From an uncultured Eubacteriales bacterium (lineage in GTDB: Bacteria > Bacillota > Clostridia > Lachnospirales > Lachnospiraceae), in contig ONLK01000014.1 of assembly GCA_900318615.1 (NCBI GenBank), forward strand, positions 1-48,720: a stretch of DNA of 48,720 nt, written 5' to 3'. The position numbers and the translations under genes were made by a program. Below, one piece after another: positions 8,739 to 17,162 of this stretch. The notes beneath the pieces are model-generated. The model worked only from the letters and a program-made list of their open reading frames with translations. It was not told the DNA's origin and made no database searches. The stretch's first letter is position 1. Every line of letters starts with the position of its first letter.

Positions 8739-8767
8739 TTGACACGCAGAGAAAAGGTGAGTACAAT
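8739..8767 (+). promoter_or_regulatory. Strong sigma-A promoter for livJ
   Basis: TTGACA at 8739-8744 and TACAAT at 8762-8767, spaced 17. Predicted start near 8774, leaving a leader of about 109 bases before livJ. The rest of the 348-base gap between proS and livJ holds the proS hairpins on the left and the inverted repeat at 8793-8811. Confidence 0.88.
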
Positions 8768-8792
8768 AGGCACATATTTTAGGAGTTTCAAG

Positions 8793-8811
8793 GAAATAAT
8801 AAAATTATTTC
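8793..8811. promoter_or_regulatory. Inverted repeat in livJ leader (operator or mRNA stem)
   Basis: GAAATAAT (8793-8800), three A, then ATTATTTC (8804-8811): a perfect 8-bp inverted repeat about 20 bases after the predicted transcription start. The AT-rich palindrome is placed where a repressor would block transcription; it is not a close match to the CodY consensus. Function inferred only from position and symmetry. Confidence 0.45.
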
Positions 8812-8882
8812 TACGAAAATCCGCAAACTGCCTTAAATTATTCAAAGACAGGCATTAAAAACCTGCTAAGGAGGAAATTAGT

Positions 8883-10076
8883 ATGAAAAAATTCGCGAAG
8901 GTGACCAGCCTGGTTGTTTGTGCGGCACTTGCAGCTTCTGCCATGAGCATGGCAGCTTTTGCAGAGGATGCAACATGGAAGATCGGCGGTATCGGACCCC
9001 TTACCGGTGCGGCAGCTGCTTATGGCCAGGGAGTTATGAATGCCATGACGATCGCTGTAGACGAAGTTAATAAAGCCGGCGGCATAAATGGGTATCAGGT
9101 TGAAATGAATTTTCAGGATGATGAGCATGATGCTGAAAAGTCCGTTAATGCTTACAACACTCTGAAAGACTGGGGTATGCAGATCCTGCTTGGAACCGTT
9201 ACCTCAACGCCGTGTATTGCCGTAGCGGCTGAGACTGCAAACGATAACATGTTCCAGCTGACGCCTTCGGGATCCGCGGTTGACTGTGTTGCCAATGACA
9301 ATGCATTCCGGGTTTGCTTCTCCGACCCGACGCAGGGAACCATGTCCGCAAAATATATCGGTGAGCATGGACTGGCGGAAAAAGTCGCCATTATCTATAA
9401 CAGTCAGGATGTATATTCATCCGGTATTTATCAGACGTTTGTAACAGAAGCAGAAAATCAGCCGTTTGAAGTAGTTTCCGCAGAAGCATTTACGGAAGAT
9501 TCAAAAACGGACTTCTCCGTACAGCTGCAGGCAGCTCAGGATGCTGGTGCAGACATGCTCTTCCTGCCGATTTACTATACAGAGGCATCTCTGATCCTGA
9601 CCCAGGCAGACAGCATGGGATATGCTCCGAAGTTCTTCGGCGTTGACGGCATGGATGGGATCCTTGGCGTGGAAGGATTTGATACCTCTCTTGCAGAAGG
9701 CGTCATGCTGCTGACACCGTTCGTTGCATCCGCAACCGACGAGAAGACAACGGCATTTGTTAAGGCTTATGAAGATGCCTATAAGGATGTTCCGAACCAG
9801 TTCGCGGCAGACACGTACGATGGCGTGTATATTCTGAAGGCGGCGATTGAGGAATGCGGCGCAACTCCGGACATGAGTGTTTCCGACCTGTGTGAAGCAC
9901 TGAAGAAAGGGATTACTTCCATTACCTTTGATGGCCTGACCGGAAACGGTACAACCTGGGATGCATCGGGCGAGCCGAACAAGGAGCCGAAGGCCATAGT
10001 AATCAGAAACGGCGCATATGCACCGATGGATGAGGAGCCGGAAGCAACAACAGAAGCAGCAACGGAGGCTTCATAA
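8883..10076 (+). CDS. livJ: Branched-chain amino acid ABC transporter, substrate-binding protein
   Basis: A 397-residue exported binding protein of the Leu/Ile/Val (PBP1, ANF-receptor fold) family, delivering amino acid to LivHM. Residues 1-27 are a Sec signal peptide ending AFA; cleavage is expected before E28-D. A cysteine at 13 is not in a proper lipobox (LVVC has V at -1), so this looks like a signal-peptidase I substrate. The mature part starts KIGGIGPLTGAAAAYG, typical of LivJ. The C-terminus ends in an acidic Thr/Ala/Glu tail (EEPEATTEAATEAS). Start ATG 8883 behind AAGGAGG. First gene of livJHMGF, separated from livH by a terminator, which should give excess binding protein. Confidence 0.93.
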   Translation: MKKFAKVTSLVVCAALAASAMSMAAFAEDATWKIGGIGPLTGAAAAYGQGVMNAMTIAVDEVNKAGGINGYQVEMNFQDDEHDAEKSVNAYNTLKDWGMQILLGTVTSTPCIAVAAETANDNMFQLTPSGSAVDCVANDNAFRVCFSDPTQGTMSAKYIGEHGLAEKVAIIYNSQDVYSSGIYQTFVTEAENQPFEVVSAEAFTEDSKTDFSVQLQAAQDAGADMLFLPIYYTEASLILTQADSMGYAPKFFGVDGMDGILGVEGFDTSLAEGVMLLTPFVASATDEKTTAFVKAYEDAYKDVPNQFAADTYDGVYILKAAIEECGATPDMSVSDLCEALKKGITSITFDGLTGNGTTWDASGEPNKEPKAIVIRNGAYAPMDEEPEATTEAATEAS

Positions 10077-10140
10077 GATCCTTTCGGAAACTGGCCCGGA
10101 TAAGTGAAATAAAATTCATTTCAGAAAGGGCTGAATGACA

Positions 10141-10170
10141 AAGGGGTTGTCGGCATGACAACCCCTTTTT
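10141..10170 (+). terminator. Intrinsic terminator between livJ and livH
   Basis: AAGGGGTTGTC (10141-10151) pairs with GACAACCCCTT (10157-10167) and runs into five T (10166-10170). Partial read-through would set a high livJ to livHMGF ratio. Confidence 0.92.
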
Positions 10171-10232
10171 ACTGTATGTGACCTGTTTTTACTGTCCATG
10201 GAAGTCCTTCGCTGTACGAAGCACTCTCAAAG

Positions 10233-10241
10233 TGCTAGAAT
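10233..10241 (+). promoter_or_regulatory. Extended -10 promoter for livH
   Basis: TGC-TAGAAT at 10233-10241, with no good -35. It lies 30 bases before the livH start and overlaps a small hairpin (AGCACT 10220-10225 with AGTGCT 10231-10236). Confidence 0.5.
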
Positions 10242-10271
10242 GTTGTCAAAGAAAAAAGGTAGAGGTGCACT

Positions 10272-11153
10272 ATGAGTTTTCTGAGAAATCTGATCAATGG
10301 TATCAGTCTTGGCAGTGTGTATGCAATCATTGCACTTGGCTACACCATGGTTTACGGTATTGCCAAGATGCTGAATTTTGCACATGGCGATGTCATCATG
10401 GTAGGGGCCTATGTGGTGTTTGTGGCCATGTCAAATACCATGCCGGCAGTTCCTGCCGTACTTCTTTCCATTGTTATCTGTACGGGACTGGGTATCCTGA
10501 TCGAAAGGATTGCCTACCGCCCGCTGCGAAATGCTTCTTCACCGCTGGCGGTTCTGATCACAGCCATCGGCGTCAGCTACCTGCTTCAGAACCTGGCACT
10601 GCTGATTTTCGGATCCAATCCGAAATCATTCGCATCCGTGGTGAATGTACCGGATCTGAAACTGGCAGGCGGAAAACTGACGATTACAGGAGAAACCATC
10701 GTGACCATTGTTGCCTCGCTGGTCATTGTTTTTGCGCTGACGGCCTTCATCAATAAGACGAAGCCGGGGCAGGCGATGGTGGCTGTATCGGAAGACCAGG
10801 GAGCAGCCAAACTTATGGGAATTAATGTCAACGGAACCATTGCCCTTACCTTTGCCATCGGTTCCGGTCTGGCGGCAATTGCCGGCGTTCTTCTGTGCTC
10901 CGCTTATCCGCAGCTGACCCCCTACACCGGATCTATGCCGGGTATCAAAGCATTCGTAGCCGCAGTGTTCGGAGGTATCGGATCCATCCCGGGAGCCATG
11001 ATTGGAGGTATTTTGCTGGGAGTTATTGAAATTTTCGGAAAAGCATATATTTCCTCACAGATGGCGGATGCGATTGTGTTTGCCGTCCTGATTATCGTGC
11101 TGCTGGTGAAACCGACCGGCATCCTGGGCAGACAGATCCAGGAGAAAGTCTGA
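10272..11153 (+). CDS. livH: Branched-chain amino acid ABC transporter permease LivH
   Basis: A 293-residue polytopic inner-membrane permease, about eight hydrophobic segments. The N-terminal GISLGSVYAIIALGYTMVYG and LNFAHGD signature is characteristic of LivH; the cytoplasmic coupling segment around VSEDQGAAKLMGINV fits the EAA-like loop. Forms the membrane channel with LivM. Start ATG 10272 follows AGAGGTG. The gene is the first of the membrane/ATPase part of the operon, 13 bases ahead of livM. Confidence 0.95.
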   Translation: MSFLRNLINGISLGSVYAIIALGYTMVYGIAKMLNFAHGDVIMVGAYVVFVAMSNTMPAVPAVLLSIVICTGLGILIERIAYRPLRNASSPLAVLITAIGVSYLLQNLALLIFGSNPKSFASVVNVPDLKLAGGKLTITGETIVTIVASLVIVFALTAFINKTKPGQAMVAVSEDQGAAKLMGINVNGTIALTFAIGSGLAAIAGVLLCSAYPQLTPYTGSMPGIKAFVAAVFGGIGSIPGAMIGGILLGVIEIFGKAYISSQMADAIVFAVLIIVLLVKPTGILGRQIQEKV

Positions 11154-11165
11154 GGAGGTGGGCGC

Positions 11166-12260
11166 ATGAAAAAAGGATTATCCAAAACCACCAGAAGTAA
11201 TATCGGAACCTTCCTTATTGTAATTATTGCGTATATTGTATGTGAGATTCTGCTGGCGACCGGCACCATGTCCAGCGGCCTGGAAGGCCTTCTGGTTCCC
11301 TGCTGCTATTATATTATTTTATCGGTGGCTCTGAACCTCGTGGTCGGCTACCTCGGTGAACTGAGCCTCGGACATGCGGGCTTTATGTGTGTGGGCGCTT
11401 TCTCCAGCGCATTCTTCACCCGCGCCGTGCAGAACATCATCACAAATCAGACGGTTCGTTTTATCCTTGCCATCCTGATCGGAGCAGCCGTGGCTGCCCT
11501 GTTCGGCTTTCTGATCGGCATTCCGGTTCTGAGACTGAAGGGCGATTATCTTGCCATTGTAACGTTGGCGTTTGGTGAAATCATTAAGAATCTGGTCAAT
11601 GTCATGTACATCGGCCGGGACAGCAGCGGATGGCATATTTCTCTCAAGGATCAGATTTCCCTTCATCTGGCAGCCGATGGTGAGATGATTCTTTCCGGCC
11701 CGCAGGGGATTGGACGGATTCCGAAGGAGTCTTCCTTTACCGCCGGGTTTATTCTGGTTCTGATCACGCTGTTTATTGTTATGCGTCTGACAAATTCCCG
11801 CGACGGGCGGGCCATCATGTCCATCCGGGATAACCGGATTGCCGCGGAGTCGATCGGAATTAATATTACCAAATACAAGCTGATGGCCTTTACTGTTTCA
11901 GCGGCGCTGGCCGGTGTCGGCGGTGTGCTTTATGCCCACAATCTGGCGACCCTGACAGCGACCTCCAAAAACTTTGGCTATAATATGTCCATTATGTTTC
12001 TGGTCTATGTGGTGCTCGGCGGCATCGGAAGTTTGCGGGGCTCGGTGATCGCCCCGGTGGTCCTGAACCTGCTGCTGGATTTCTTCCTGAGACAGATCCA
12101 GCTGATCGGTGACAATCCGGTTATCGGCTTTATCAGTGACAACCGTATGCTGATTTATGCAATTGTCCTTATTGCCGTTATGCTTGTCACCTGGAACCCG
12201 ACCATGAGAGAGAAACGTGCAGCACTCTTCTCAAAGAGCAGGAGAGGGGAGGCGGAATGA
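11166..12260 (+). CDS. livM: Branched-chain amino acid ABC transporter permease LivM
   Basis: A 364-residue polytopic permease, partner of LivH. Diagnostic stretch: ALNLVVGYLGELSLGHAGF (about 56-75), then LRLKGDYLAIVTLAFGEI, and the coupling loop IRDNRIAAESIGIN. The C-terminal tail is basic and cytoplasmic. Start ATG 11166 follows GGAGGTGGGC. Its stop codon overlaps the livG start in ATGA at 12257-12260, so the two are translationally coupled. Confidence 0.95.
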   Translation: MKKGLSKTTRSNIGTFLIVIIAYIVCEILLATGTMSSGLEGLLVPCCYYIILSVALNLVVGYLGELSLGHAGFMCVGAFSSAFFTRAVQNIITNQTVRFILAILIGAAVAALFGFLIGIPVLRLKGDYLAIVTLAFGEIIKNLVNVMYIGRDSSGWHISLKDQISLHLAADGEMILSGPQGIGRIPKESSFTAGFILVLITLFIVMRLTNSRDGRAIMSIRDNRIAAESIGINITKYKLMAFTVSAALAGVGGVLYAHNLATLTATSKNFGYNMSIMFLVYVVLGGIGSLRGSVIAPVVLNLLLDFFLRQIQLIGDNPVIGFISDNRMLIYAIVLIAVMLVTWNPTMREKRAALFSKSRRGEAE

Positions 12261-13024
12261 CTATGGCAGCGATGCTTGAGGTAAAAAATCTGGGTATTTC
12301 CTTCGGAGGACTGAGAGCCGTAAATGAATTCAGCATTTCCATCGATAAGGGGGAGCTGTACGGCCTGATCGGCCCGAACGGAGCCGGCAAGACGACGGTA
12401 TTTAACCTTCTGACCGGTGTATACAAACCGGATACCGGCGTAATCATGCTGGATGGAAAAGATATCACCGGACGGAAGACGATTGAGATCAGCAAGGCGG
12501 GGATTGCCCGCACATTCCAGAATATCCGCCTGTTCGGCGGCATGAGCGTGAAGGATAACGTGAAGGCTGCCATGCACAATCATTTTGTTTATTCACCGAT
12601 GGCCGGACTGTTTCACACTTCATCCTACCGGAATGCGGAGGCGGCTATGGACGGAAAGGCGATGGAGCTTCTGAAGGTTTTCGAACTGGAAAAGGATGCG
12701 GACCTGATGGCAGTCAGTCTTCCCTACGGGCAGCAGCGCCGGCTGGAGATTGCCCGCGCGCTGGCTACGGAACCGAAACTGCTGCTTCTGGATGAGCCGG
12801 CCGCCGGTATGAACCCGCAGGAAACGGAGGAACTGATGGATATGATCCGTTTTGTGCGGAAGAAATTTGATATGACCATTCTTCTGATCGAACATGATAT
12901 GAAACTGGTATCCGGGATCTGCGAAGAGCTTACCGTACTGAACTTCGGCGAGATTCTGGCACAGGGAAAAACGTCGGAAGTGCTGAAAAACCCGGATGTT
13001 ATTACGGCATATCTGGGTGAGTAA
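12257..13024 (+). CDS. livG: Branched-chain amino acid ABC transporter ATPase LivG
   Basis: A 255-residue nucleotide-binding subunit. Walker A GPNGAGKT at 39-46, a LivG-type signature LPYGQQRRLEIARAL in place of LSGGQ, Walker B LLLLDEPAAGMNP, and the H-loop in IEHDM. The position after FGG and the long segment with FQNIRLFGGMSV are typical of LivG. ATG 12257 is preferred because GGGGAGG lies just upstream, although ATGs also occur at codons 3 and 6. Overlaps livM by 4 bases. Confidence 0.96.
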   Translation: MTMAAMLEVKNLGISFGGLRAVNEFSISIDKGELYGLIGPNGAGKTTVFNLLTGVYKPDTGVIMLDGKDITGRKTIEISKAGIARTFQNIRLFGGMSVKDNVKAAMHNHFVYSPMAGLFHTSSYRNAEAAMDGKAMELLKVFELEKDADLMAVSLPYGQQRRLEIARALATEPKLLLLDEPAAGMNPQETEELMDMIRFVRKKFDMTILLIEHDMKLVSGICEELTVLNFGEILAQGKTSEVLKNPDVITAYLGE

Positions 13025-13050
13025 CGGACGAAACAGGAGGATCGGCAGTT

Positions 13051-13767
13051 ATGGCAATGCTGGAAGTTAAGGATCTGCATGTTTATTACGGAATGATACA
13101 TGCAATCAAGGGAATATCATTCGAAGTAAACGAGGGTGAAATCGTCGCTCTGATCGGCGCCAACGGCGCCGGGAAGACGACAACGCTGCATACCGTCAGC
13201 GCTCTTCTGTCTCCAAAGAAGGGATCTATTTTATTCGAAGGTCAGGATATCACAAGGACGCCGGCTCACAAAATAGTTTCCATGGGAATTGCGCAGGTCC
13301 CGGAAGGCCGCCGCGTCTTTTCTGAGATGACGGTGCTGCAGAATTTGAAAATGGGAGCTTATTCCCGCGCTGACAAGAGTGAAATTGAGAGCACACTGGA
13401 AATGGTGTACCGCCGTTTCCCGAGACTGAAAGAACGCAGGAATCAGCCTGCCGGCACTCTTTCCGGAGGGGAACAGCAGATGCTGGCCATGGGGCGCGCC
13501 CTCATGAGCCATCCGAAAATTCTTTTGCTGGACGAACCTTCCATGGGTCTTTCTCCTATACTGGTGAACGAGATTTTTGATATAATAGATAGTGTCAACA
13601 AGGCCGGCACGACGGTTCTGCTTGTGGAGCAGAATGCGAAAAAGGCACTGAATATTGCAAACAGAGCTTACGTGCTTGAGACGGGGAAAATTGTCAAGGA
13701 AGGGCCTGCACATGACCTTATGAATGACGATTCCATCCGTAAGGCTTATCTTGGTGAGGACAGCTGA
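13051..13767 (+). CDS. livF: Branched-chain amino acid ABC transporter ATPase LivF
   Basis: A 238-residue ATPase, second of the LivGF pair. Walker A GANGAGKT at 36-43, signature LSGGEQQMLAMGRAL, Walker B ILLLDEPSMGLSP and the typical LivF phrase VPEGRRVFSEMTV. ATG 13051 follows AGGAGG. It closes the liv operon, but no terminator follows, so the kinase-like gene downstream may be co-transcribed. Confidence 0.96.
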   Translation: MAMLEVKDLHVYYGMIHAIKGISFEVNEGEIVALIGANGAGKTTTLHTVSALLSPKKGSILFEGQDITRTPAHKIVSMGIAQVPEGRRVFSEMTVLQNLKMGAYSRADKSEIESTLEMVYRRFPRLKERRNQPAGTLSGGEQQMLAMGRALMSHPKILLLDEPSMGLSPILVNEIFDIIDSVNKAGTTVLLVEQNAKKALNIANRAYVLETGKIVKEGPAHDLMNDDSIRKAYLGEDS

Positions 13768-13768
13768 C

Positions 13769-13810
13769 CATCCGTTTTTCGGATGTGAAACGGTGTTAAT
13801 CGGTGTTAAT
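13769..13810. other. Small hairpin and tandem 10-bp duplication after livF
   Basis: CATCCG (13769-13774) and CGGATG (13780-13785) flank a T5 loop; because the T-run is in the loop it is not an intrinsic terminator. It is followed by a perfect duplication of CGGTGTTAAT at 13791-13800 and 13801-13810, immediately before the next gene's ribosome binding site. Confidence 0.6.
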
Positions 13811-13836
13811 CTCAGAAGCAGACGGGAGGGCGTTCT

Positions 13837-14475
13837 ATGGAAAAAGTAGTGATTACAATCGCCAGACAATACGGAAGCGGCGGGAAGACAATAGGAAAAA
13901 TGCTGGCGGCGGATCTTGGCGTCAAGGCTTATGACCGGGAAATCCTGAGGCTTGCCTCCGAGGACAGCGGCATTAATGAGGCTCTGTTTAATCAGGTAGA
14001 TGAACACCTGAAGGGGTCTTCTCTTTTCCGCTTTATGAAAAAAGAATATCACGGAGAGCTGATTCCGCCGGAAAGCGGAGATTTCCTTTCCGACCAGAAC
14101 CTGTTTAATTATCAGGCCAAGGTCATTCGGGATCTGGCGGAGGAGGAAAGCTGCGTCATTATCGGCCGCTGCGGTGATTATGTTTTGAAGGATTTTCCGA
14201 ATGTGGTCCGGGTCTTCATTCATGCTCCGCATGATTTCTGCCACAAAATGACGGTGGAGCGCGGGTCGCGGAGCGAGAAGGAAGCCGACAAATATATGGA
14301 GGATATTGATAAATACAGAGGAGAGTATTATCACTATTACACCGGCCAGGAGTGGTTCGATGCCAGAAACTATGATCTGACACTGAACAGTGCTGTTCTC
14401 GGATTTGAGGGCTGTGTGGATGCCATCGAGGACTATATTGGCATTCGCTTTGGCAATGACTGGAAAACCAGATAA
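13837..14475 (+). CDS. Cytidylate-kinase-like family protein
   Basis: A 212-residue P-loop protein of the cytidylate-kinase-like family (Cytidylate_kin2). The N-terminal ITIARQYGSGGKTIG contains the P-loop GSGGKT at 13-18; the central IIGRCGDYVL and the later Arg-rich lid-like segment fit nucleoside monophosphate kinases. Family members are widespread in Clostridia and usually of unknown substrate, separate from the essential Cmk. Start ATG 13837 with GGGAGGG upstream. It follows the liv operon without a terminator and precedes a TPR lipoprotein gene by 52 bases, so it may bridge two transcription units. Role not known. Confidence 0.8.
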   Translation: MEKVVITIARQYGSGGKTIGKMLAADLGVKAYDREILRLASEDSGINEALFNQVDEHLKGSSLFRFMKKEYHGELIPPESGDFLSDQNLFNYQAKVIRDLAEEESCVIIGRCGDYVLKDFPNVVRVFIHAPHDFCHKMTVERGSRSEKEADKYMEDIDKYRGEYYHYYTGQEWFDARNYDLTLNSAVLGFEGCVDAIEDYIGIRFGNDWKTR

Positions 14476-14527
14476 AAGGAAGACGGGAAATACCCGGAAA
14501 AATGAATGAACCAGATATGAGAGGTTT

Positions 14528-15745
14528 ATGAATACGAATACTGACAGTACGAAGAAAATATCCGGCAGCAAAAAGCCGGCACTGATCCTGGCCGGGTGTC
14601 TCACGGCAGCACTTCTGACCGGCTGCCTGCAGCGTTCGTCCGGCGGAGAAGAGACGGTAAAAGGCTACGATCTTCTGGAGGAAGGAAACTACAGCGATGC
14701 GCTTGAAACATTTCAATCCGCGGTCGAAGCTCATGAAGATGAGGTTCCAGCCTACCGCGGGGAGGGGATTGCACTGATCGGACTTGCCCGCTACGCGGAA
14801 GCCGCGGAAGCCTTTTCAAAGGCACTTTCCTACACGGACGGCAAGATGGACAAGACGAGGTACGATATTCTCAAATATCAGGCCAGCGCCTGTCTTCGCA
14901 GCGGGGATTATTCCGGCACGGTGACCACCTGCACGACACTTCTGGACATGAAGGAAGATGCGGACGTATGTTATTACCTGGGGGCAGCCTACCTGGGACT
15001 GGGAGATCAGGATCAGGCAAAGAAGAATTTTGACCGTGCCGCGGCGCTGGATGAGGGCAGCTATGCGCTTTATCTGCACATTTATGAGTGCTATGCCGAT
15101 TATGACCTGACGGCGGACGGTGACTCCTATCTGAAGACCGCGGAAAGTATCCAGCCGGAGAGCGATGATGATTACTATCAGCTGGGGCAGATTTATTATT
15201 ATCTGGAGCAGTATGATGAGGCGAAGAATGCGCTGGCGCCGGCGGCAGAGAATGGATATACGCCGGCCATGGAACTGATGGGAGAGGTTTATCTGGCGCA
15301 GGAAGATTATGATCATGCGCTTTCCATGTTCCAGTCCCTGATGGACCTGAAGGGAGAAAGTCCGGCTGCCTATAACGGGCTTGCGCTCTGCTCGATTGCT
15401 TCCGGTAATTATGACGGAGCGCTTGCTTATATTGAAGAAGGTTTGAAGCTGGATACAGATGAAAGCAAGCAGAATCTGCGATTTGACGAGATTGTCTGCT
15501 ATGAAAAAAAACTCGATTTTGAAACTGCGGCCATCAAAGCCAGGGCATATGTGGAGCTGTATCCGACGGACGAGGCAGGACAGAGGGAGTACCGTTTTCT
15601 AAAAACAAGAGTAAGCAGCTCCGGCGGGAGTGAAACATCAGCAGAACAGACGGCGGGCGATCCGGCATCCGCGGAGACATCGGCGGATACAGCGTCAGAG
15701 ACAGGCATGACATCCGGGGATACGGCATCCGCGGCTCAGCAGTAA
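14528..15745 (+). CDS. TPR-repeat lipoprotein
   Basis: A 405-residue predicted lipoprotein. The N-terminus carries a hydrophobic stretch ending LLTGC, with the lipobox cysteine at 33. The body from about 45 to 355 is a string of tetratricopeptide-like helical pairs (for example GNYSDALETF, GLARYAEAAEAFSKAL, GLGDQDQAKKNFDRAAALD, SGNYDGALAYIEEGLKLD). The last 45 residues are a Ser/Thr/Ala/Glu-rich low-complexity tail. TPRs mean protein binding, outside the cell membrane here; partner unknown. Start ATG 14528 with AGAGGT just upstream. Lies between the kinase-like gene and hflX, 27 bases before the latter. Confidence 0.82.
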   Translation: MNTNTDSTKKISGSKKPALILAGCLTAALLTGCLQRSSGGEETVKGYDLLEEGNYSDALETFQSAVEAHEDEVPAYRGEGIALIGLARYAEAAEAFSKALSYTDGKMDKTRYDILKYQASACLRSGDYSGTVTTCTTLLDMKEDADVCYYLGAAYLGLGDQDQAKKNFDRAAALDEGSYALYLHIYECYADYDLTADGDSYLKTAESIQPESDDDYYQLGQIYYYLEQYDEAKNALAPAAENGYTPAMELMGEVYLAQEDYDHALSMFQSLMDLKGESPAAYNGLALCSIASGNYDGALAYIEEGLKLDTDESKQNLRFDEIVCYEKKLDFETAAIKARAYVELYPTDEAGQREYRFLKTRVSSSGGSETSAEQTAGDPASAETSADTASETGMTSGDTASAAQQ

Positions 15746-15772
15746 AACGGTGCGATAATTTCAGAGGTACAG

Positions 15773-17026
15773 ATGGAAGAAGTAAACAGAAACAGAACCT
15801 CCGACAGCCGTCCGGAGAGGGTGATTGTGGCGGCTGTTTGTACGGGGGACGAACGTGAAACTGCGGAGTCCGTGGAAGAACTGGTGCAGCTGGCGGATAC
15901 GGCCGGTGCACAGGTTGTCGGCCGTGTGATTCAGAACCTTGAGAATCCGGTCCCGGGTACGTATCTGGGCGCAGGAAAAATAGAAGAAATTCACAACCTG
16001 GCGGTGGCCGCCGATGCCGATGCACTGATCTGCGATGATGAACTCTCACCGGCACAAATGAAAAATCTGGAGCGTTCACTGGAATGTGCTGTTCTTGACC
16101 GTACGATGCTGATTCTGGACATTTTCGCCAGGAGGGCCCATACGAGCGAAGGACAGATACAGGTGGAACTGGCGCAGCTTCAGTACCGGCTGTCCCGCCT
16201 GGAGGGATCCGGAAACGCACTGTCCCGGCTGGGAGGCGGTATCGGAACCAGAGGCCCGGGGGAGAAGAAGCTGGAGACAGACCGGCGCAGAATCCGCTCG
16301 AGAATATCCAGGCTGAAGGAGGAACTGAGGGATGTTGAACAGCATCGCGAACTTCTGCATGAAGGCCGTGTGCGGAAATCCATTCCTTCGGCGGCAATTG
16401 TCGGCTATACAAATGCGGGAAAATCAACGCTTCTCAATACGCTGACCGGAGCCGGCGTGCCGGAGGAAGATCAGCTGTTCGCAACGCTGGATCCGACAAC
16501 CCGTAGGCTGACGCTTCCGGACGGGCAGGAAGTTCTTCTGACCGATACCGTCGGGTTTATCCGAAAGCTTCCGCATCATCTGATCAGCGCCTTTCGCAGT
16601 ACTCTGGAGGAAGCGCGCCATGCGGACGTGATCATCCATGTGGTGGACAGTTCCAGCTCCCAGATGGGGCGGCAGATGGAGGTTGTCTATCAGACATTCG
16701 ATGAGCTGAGCATTTCCGGCCGTCCGGTGATTACGCTGTTTAATAAATGCGACCGGAAGGAGCGGGGATTTCATCTGTCGGATCCGCGCGCAGAACACTG
16801 CCTTGACATCAGTGCGAAAACAGGGCAGAACCTGGATCAGTTCGAGGCCGTTCTCGCAGATGTCCTGAACGAGAGGTTTATTTTGATTGACCGTGTCATC
16901 CGTTATCAGGATGCGGGAAAAGTGCAGCTTATTCGCAGAGGCGGAAAGCTTTTGTCGGAAGTATATGAGAGTGACGGAATACACGTGATTGCCTATGTGC
17001 CGCCGGAAGTTTACGGAAAGCTGTGA
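15773..17026 (+). CDS. hflX: GTPase HflX (ribosome-splitting/rescue factor)
   Basis: A 417-residue GTPase that binds 50S/70S ribosomes and splits stalled ribosomes under stress. N-terminal HflX domain (about 16-200) with PGTYLGAGKIEEI and the conserved GGGIGTRGPGEKKLE (154-168). G domain: G1 GYTNAGKST (211-219), G3 DTVGF (258-262), G4 NKCD (324-327). Start ATG 15773 with AGAGGT upstream. It is the last + strand gene before a convergent pair on the minus strand. Confidence 0.95.
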   Translation: MEEVNRNRTSDSRPERVIVAAVCTGDERETAESVEELVQLADTAGAQVVGRVIQNLENPVPGTYLGAGKIEEIHNLAVAADADALICDDELSPAQMKNLERSLECAVLDRTMLILDIFARRAHTSEGQIQVELAQLQYRLSRLEGSGNALSRLGGGIGTRGPGEKKLETDRRRIRSRISRLKEELRDVEQHRELLHEGRVRKSIPSAAIVGYTNAGKSTLLNTLTGAGVPEEDQLFATLDPTTRRLTLPDGQEVLLTDTVGFIRKLPHHLISAFRSTLEEARHADVIIHVVDSSSSQMGRQMEVVYQTFDELSISGRPVITLFNKCDRKERGFHLSDPRAEHCLDISAKTGQNLDQFEAVLADVLNERFILIDRVIRYQDAGKVQLIRRGGKLLSEVYESDGIHVIAYVPPEVYGKL

Positions 17027-17097
17027 AAAGGGCCGGAGTGCGGGATGATCCCGTGCCGTCACGGGAAAACAAAAGAATAAGACAAAAGGATAAGACA

Positions 17098-17132
17098 TAA
17101 AAAGAACCCGGGTTCAACTGAACCCGGGTTCT
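17098..17132 (-). terminator. Intrinsic terminator of the cold-shock gene
   Basis: A perfect 13-bp stem (17103-17115 with 17120-17132) around an AACT loop. The left flank ATAAAA reads UUUUAU on the minus strand, so it serves the minus-strand transcript; the + side has no T-run for hflX. Confidence 0.75.
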
Positions 17133-17162
17133 GGCGGTCTATCTATCGATTAAATGCGGTAA

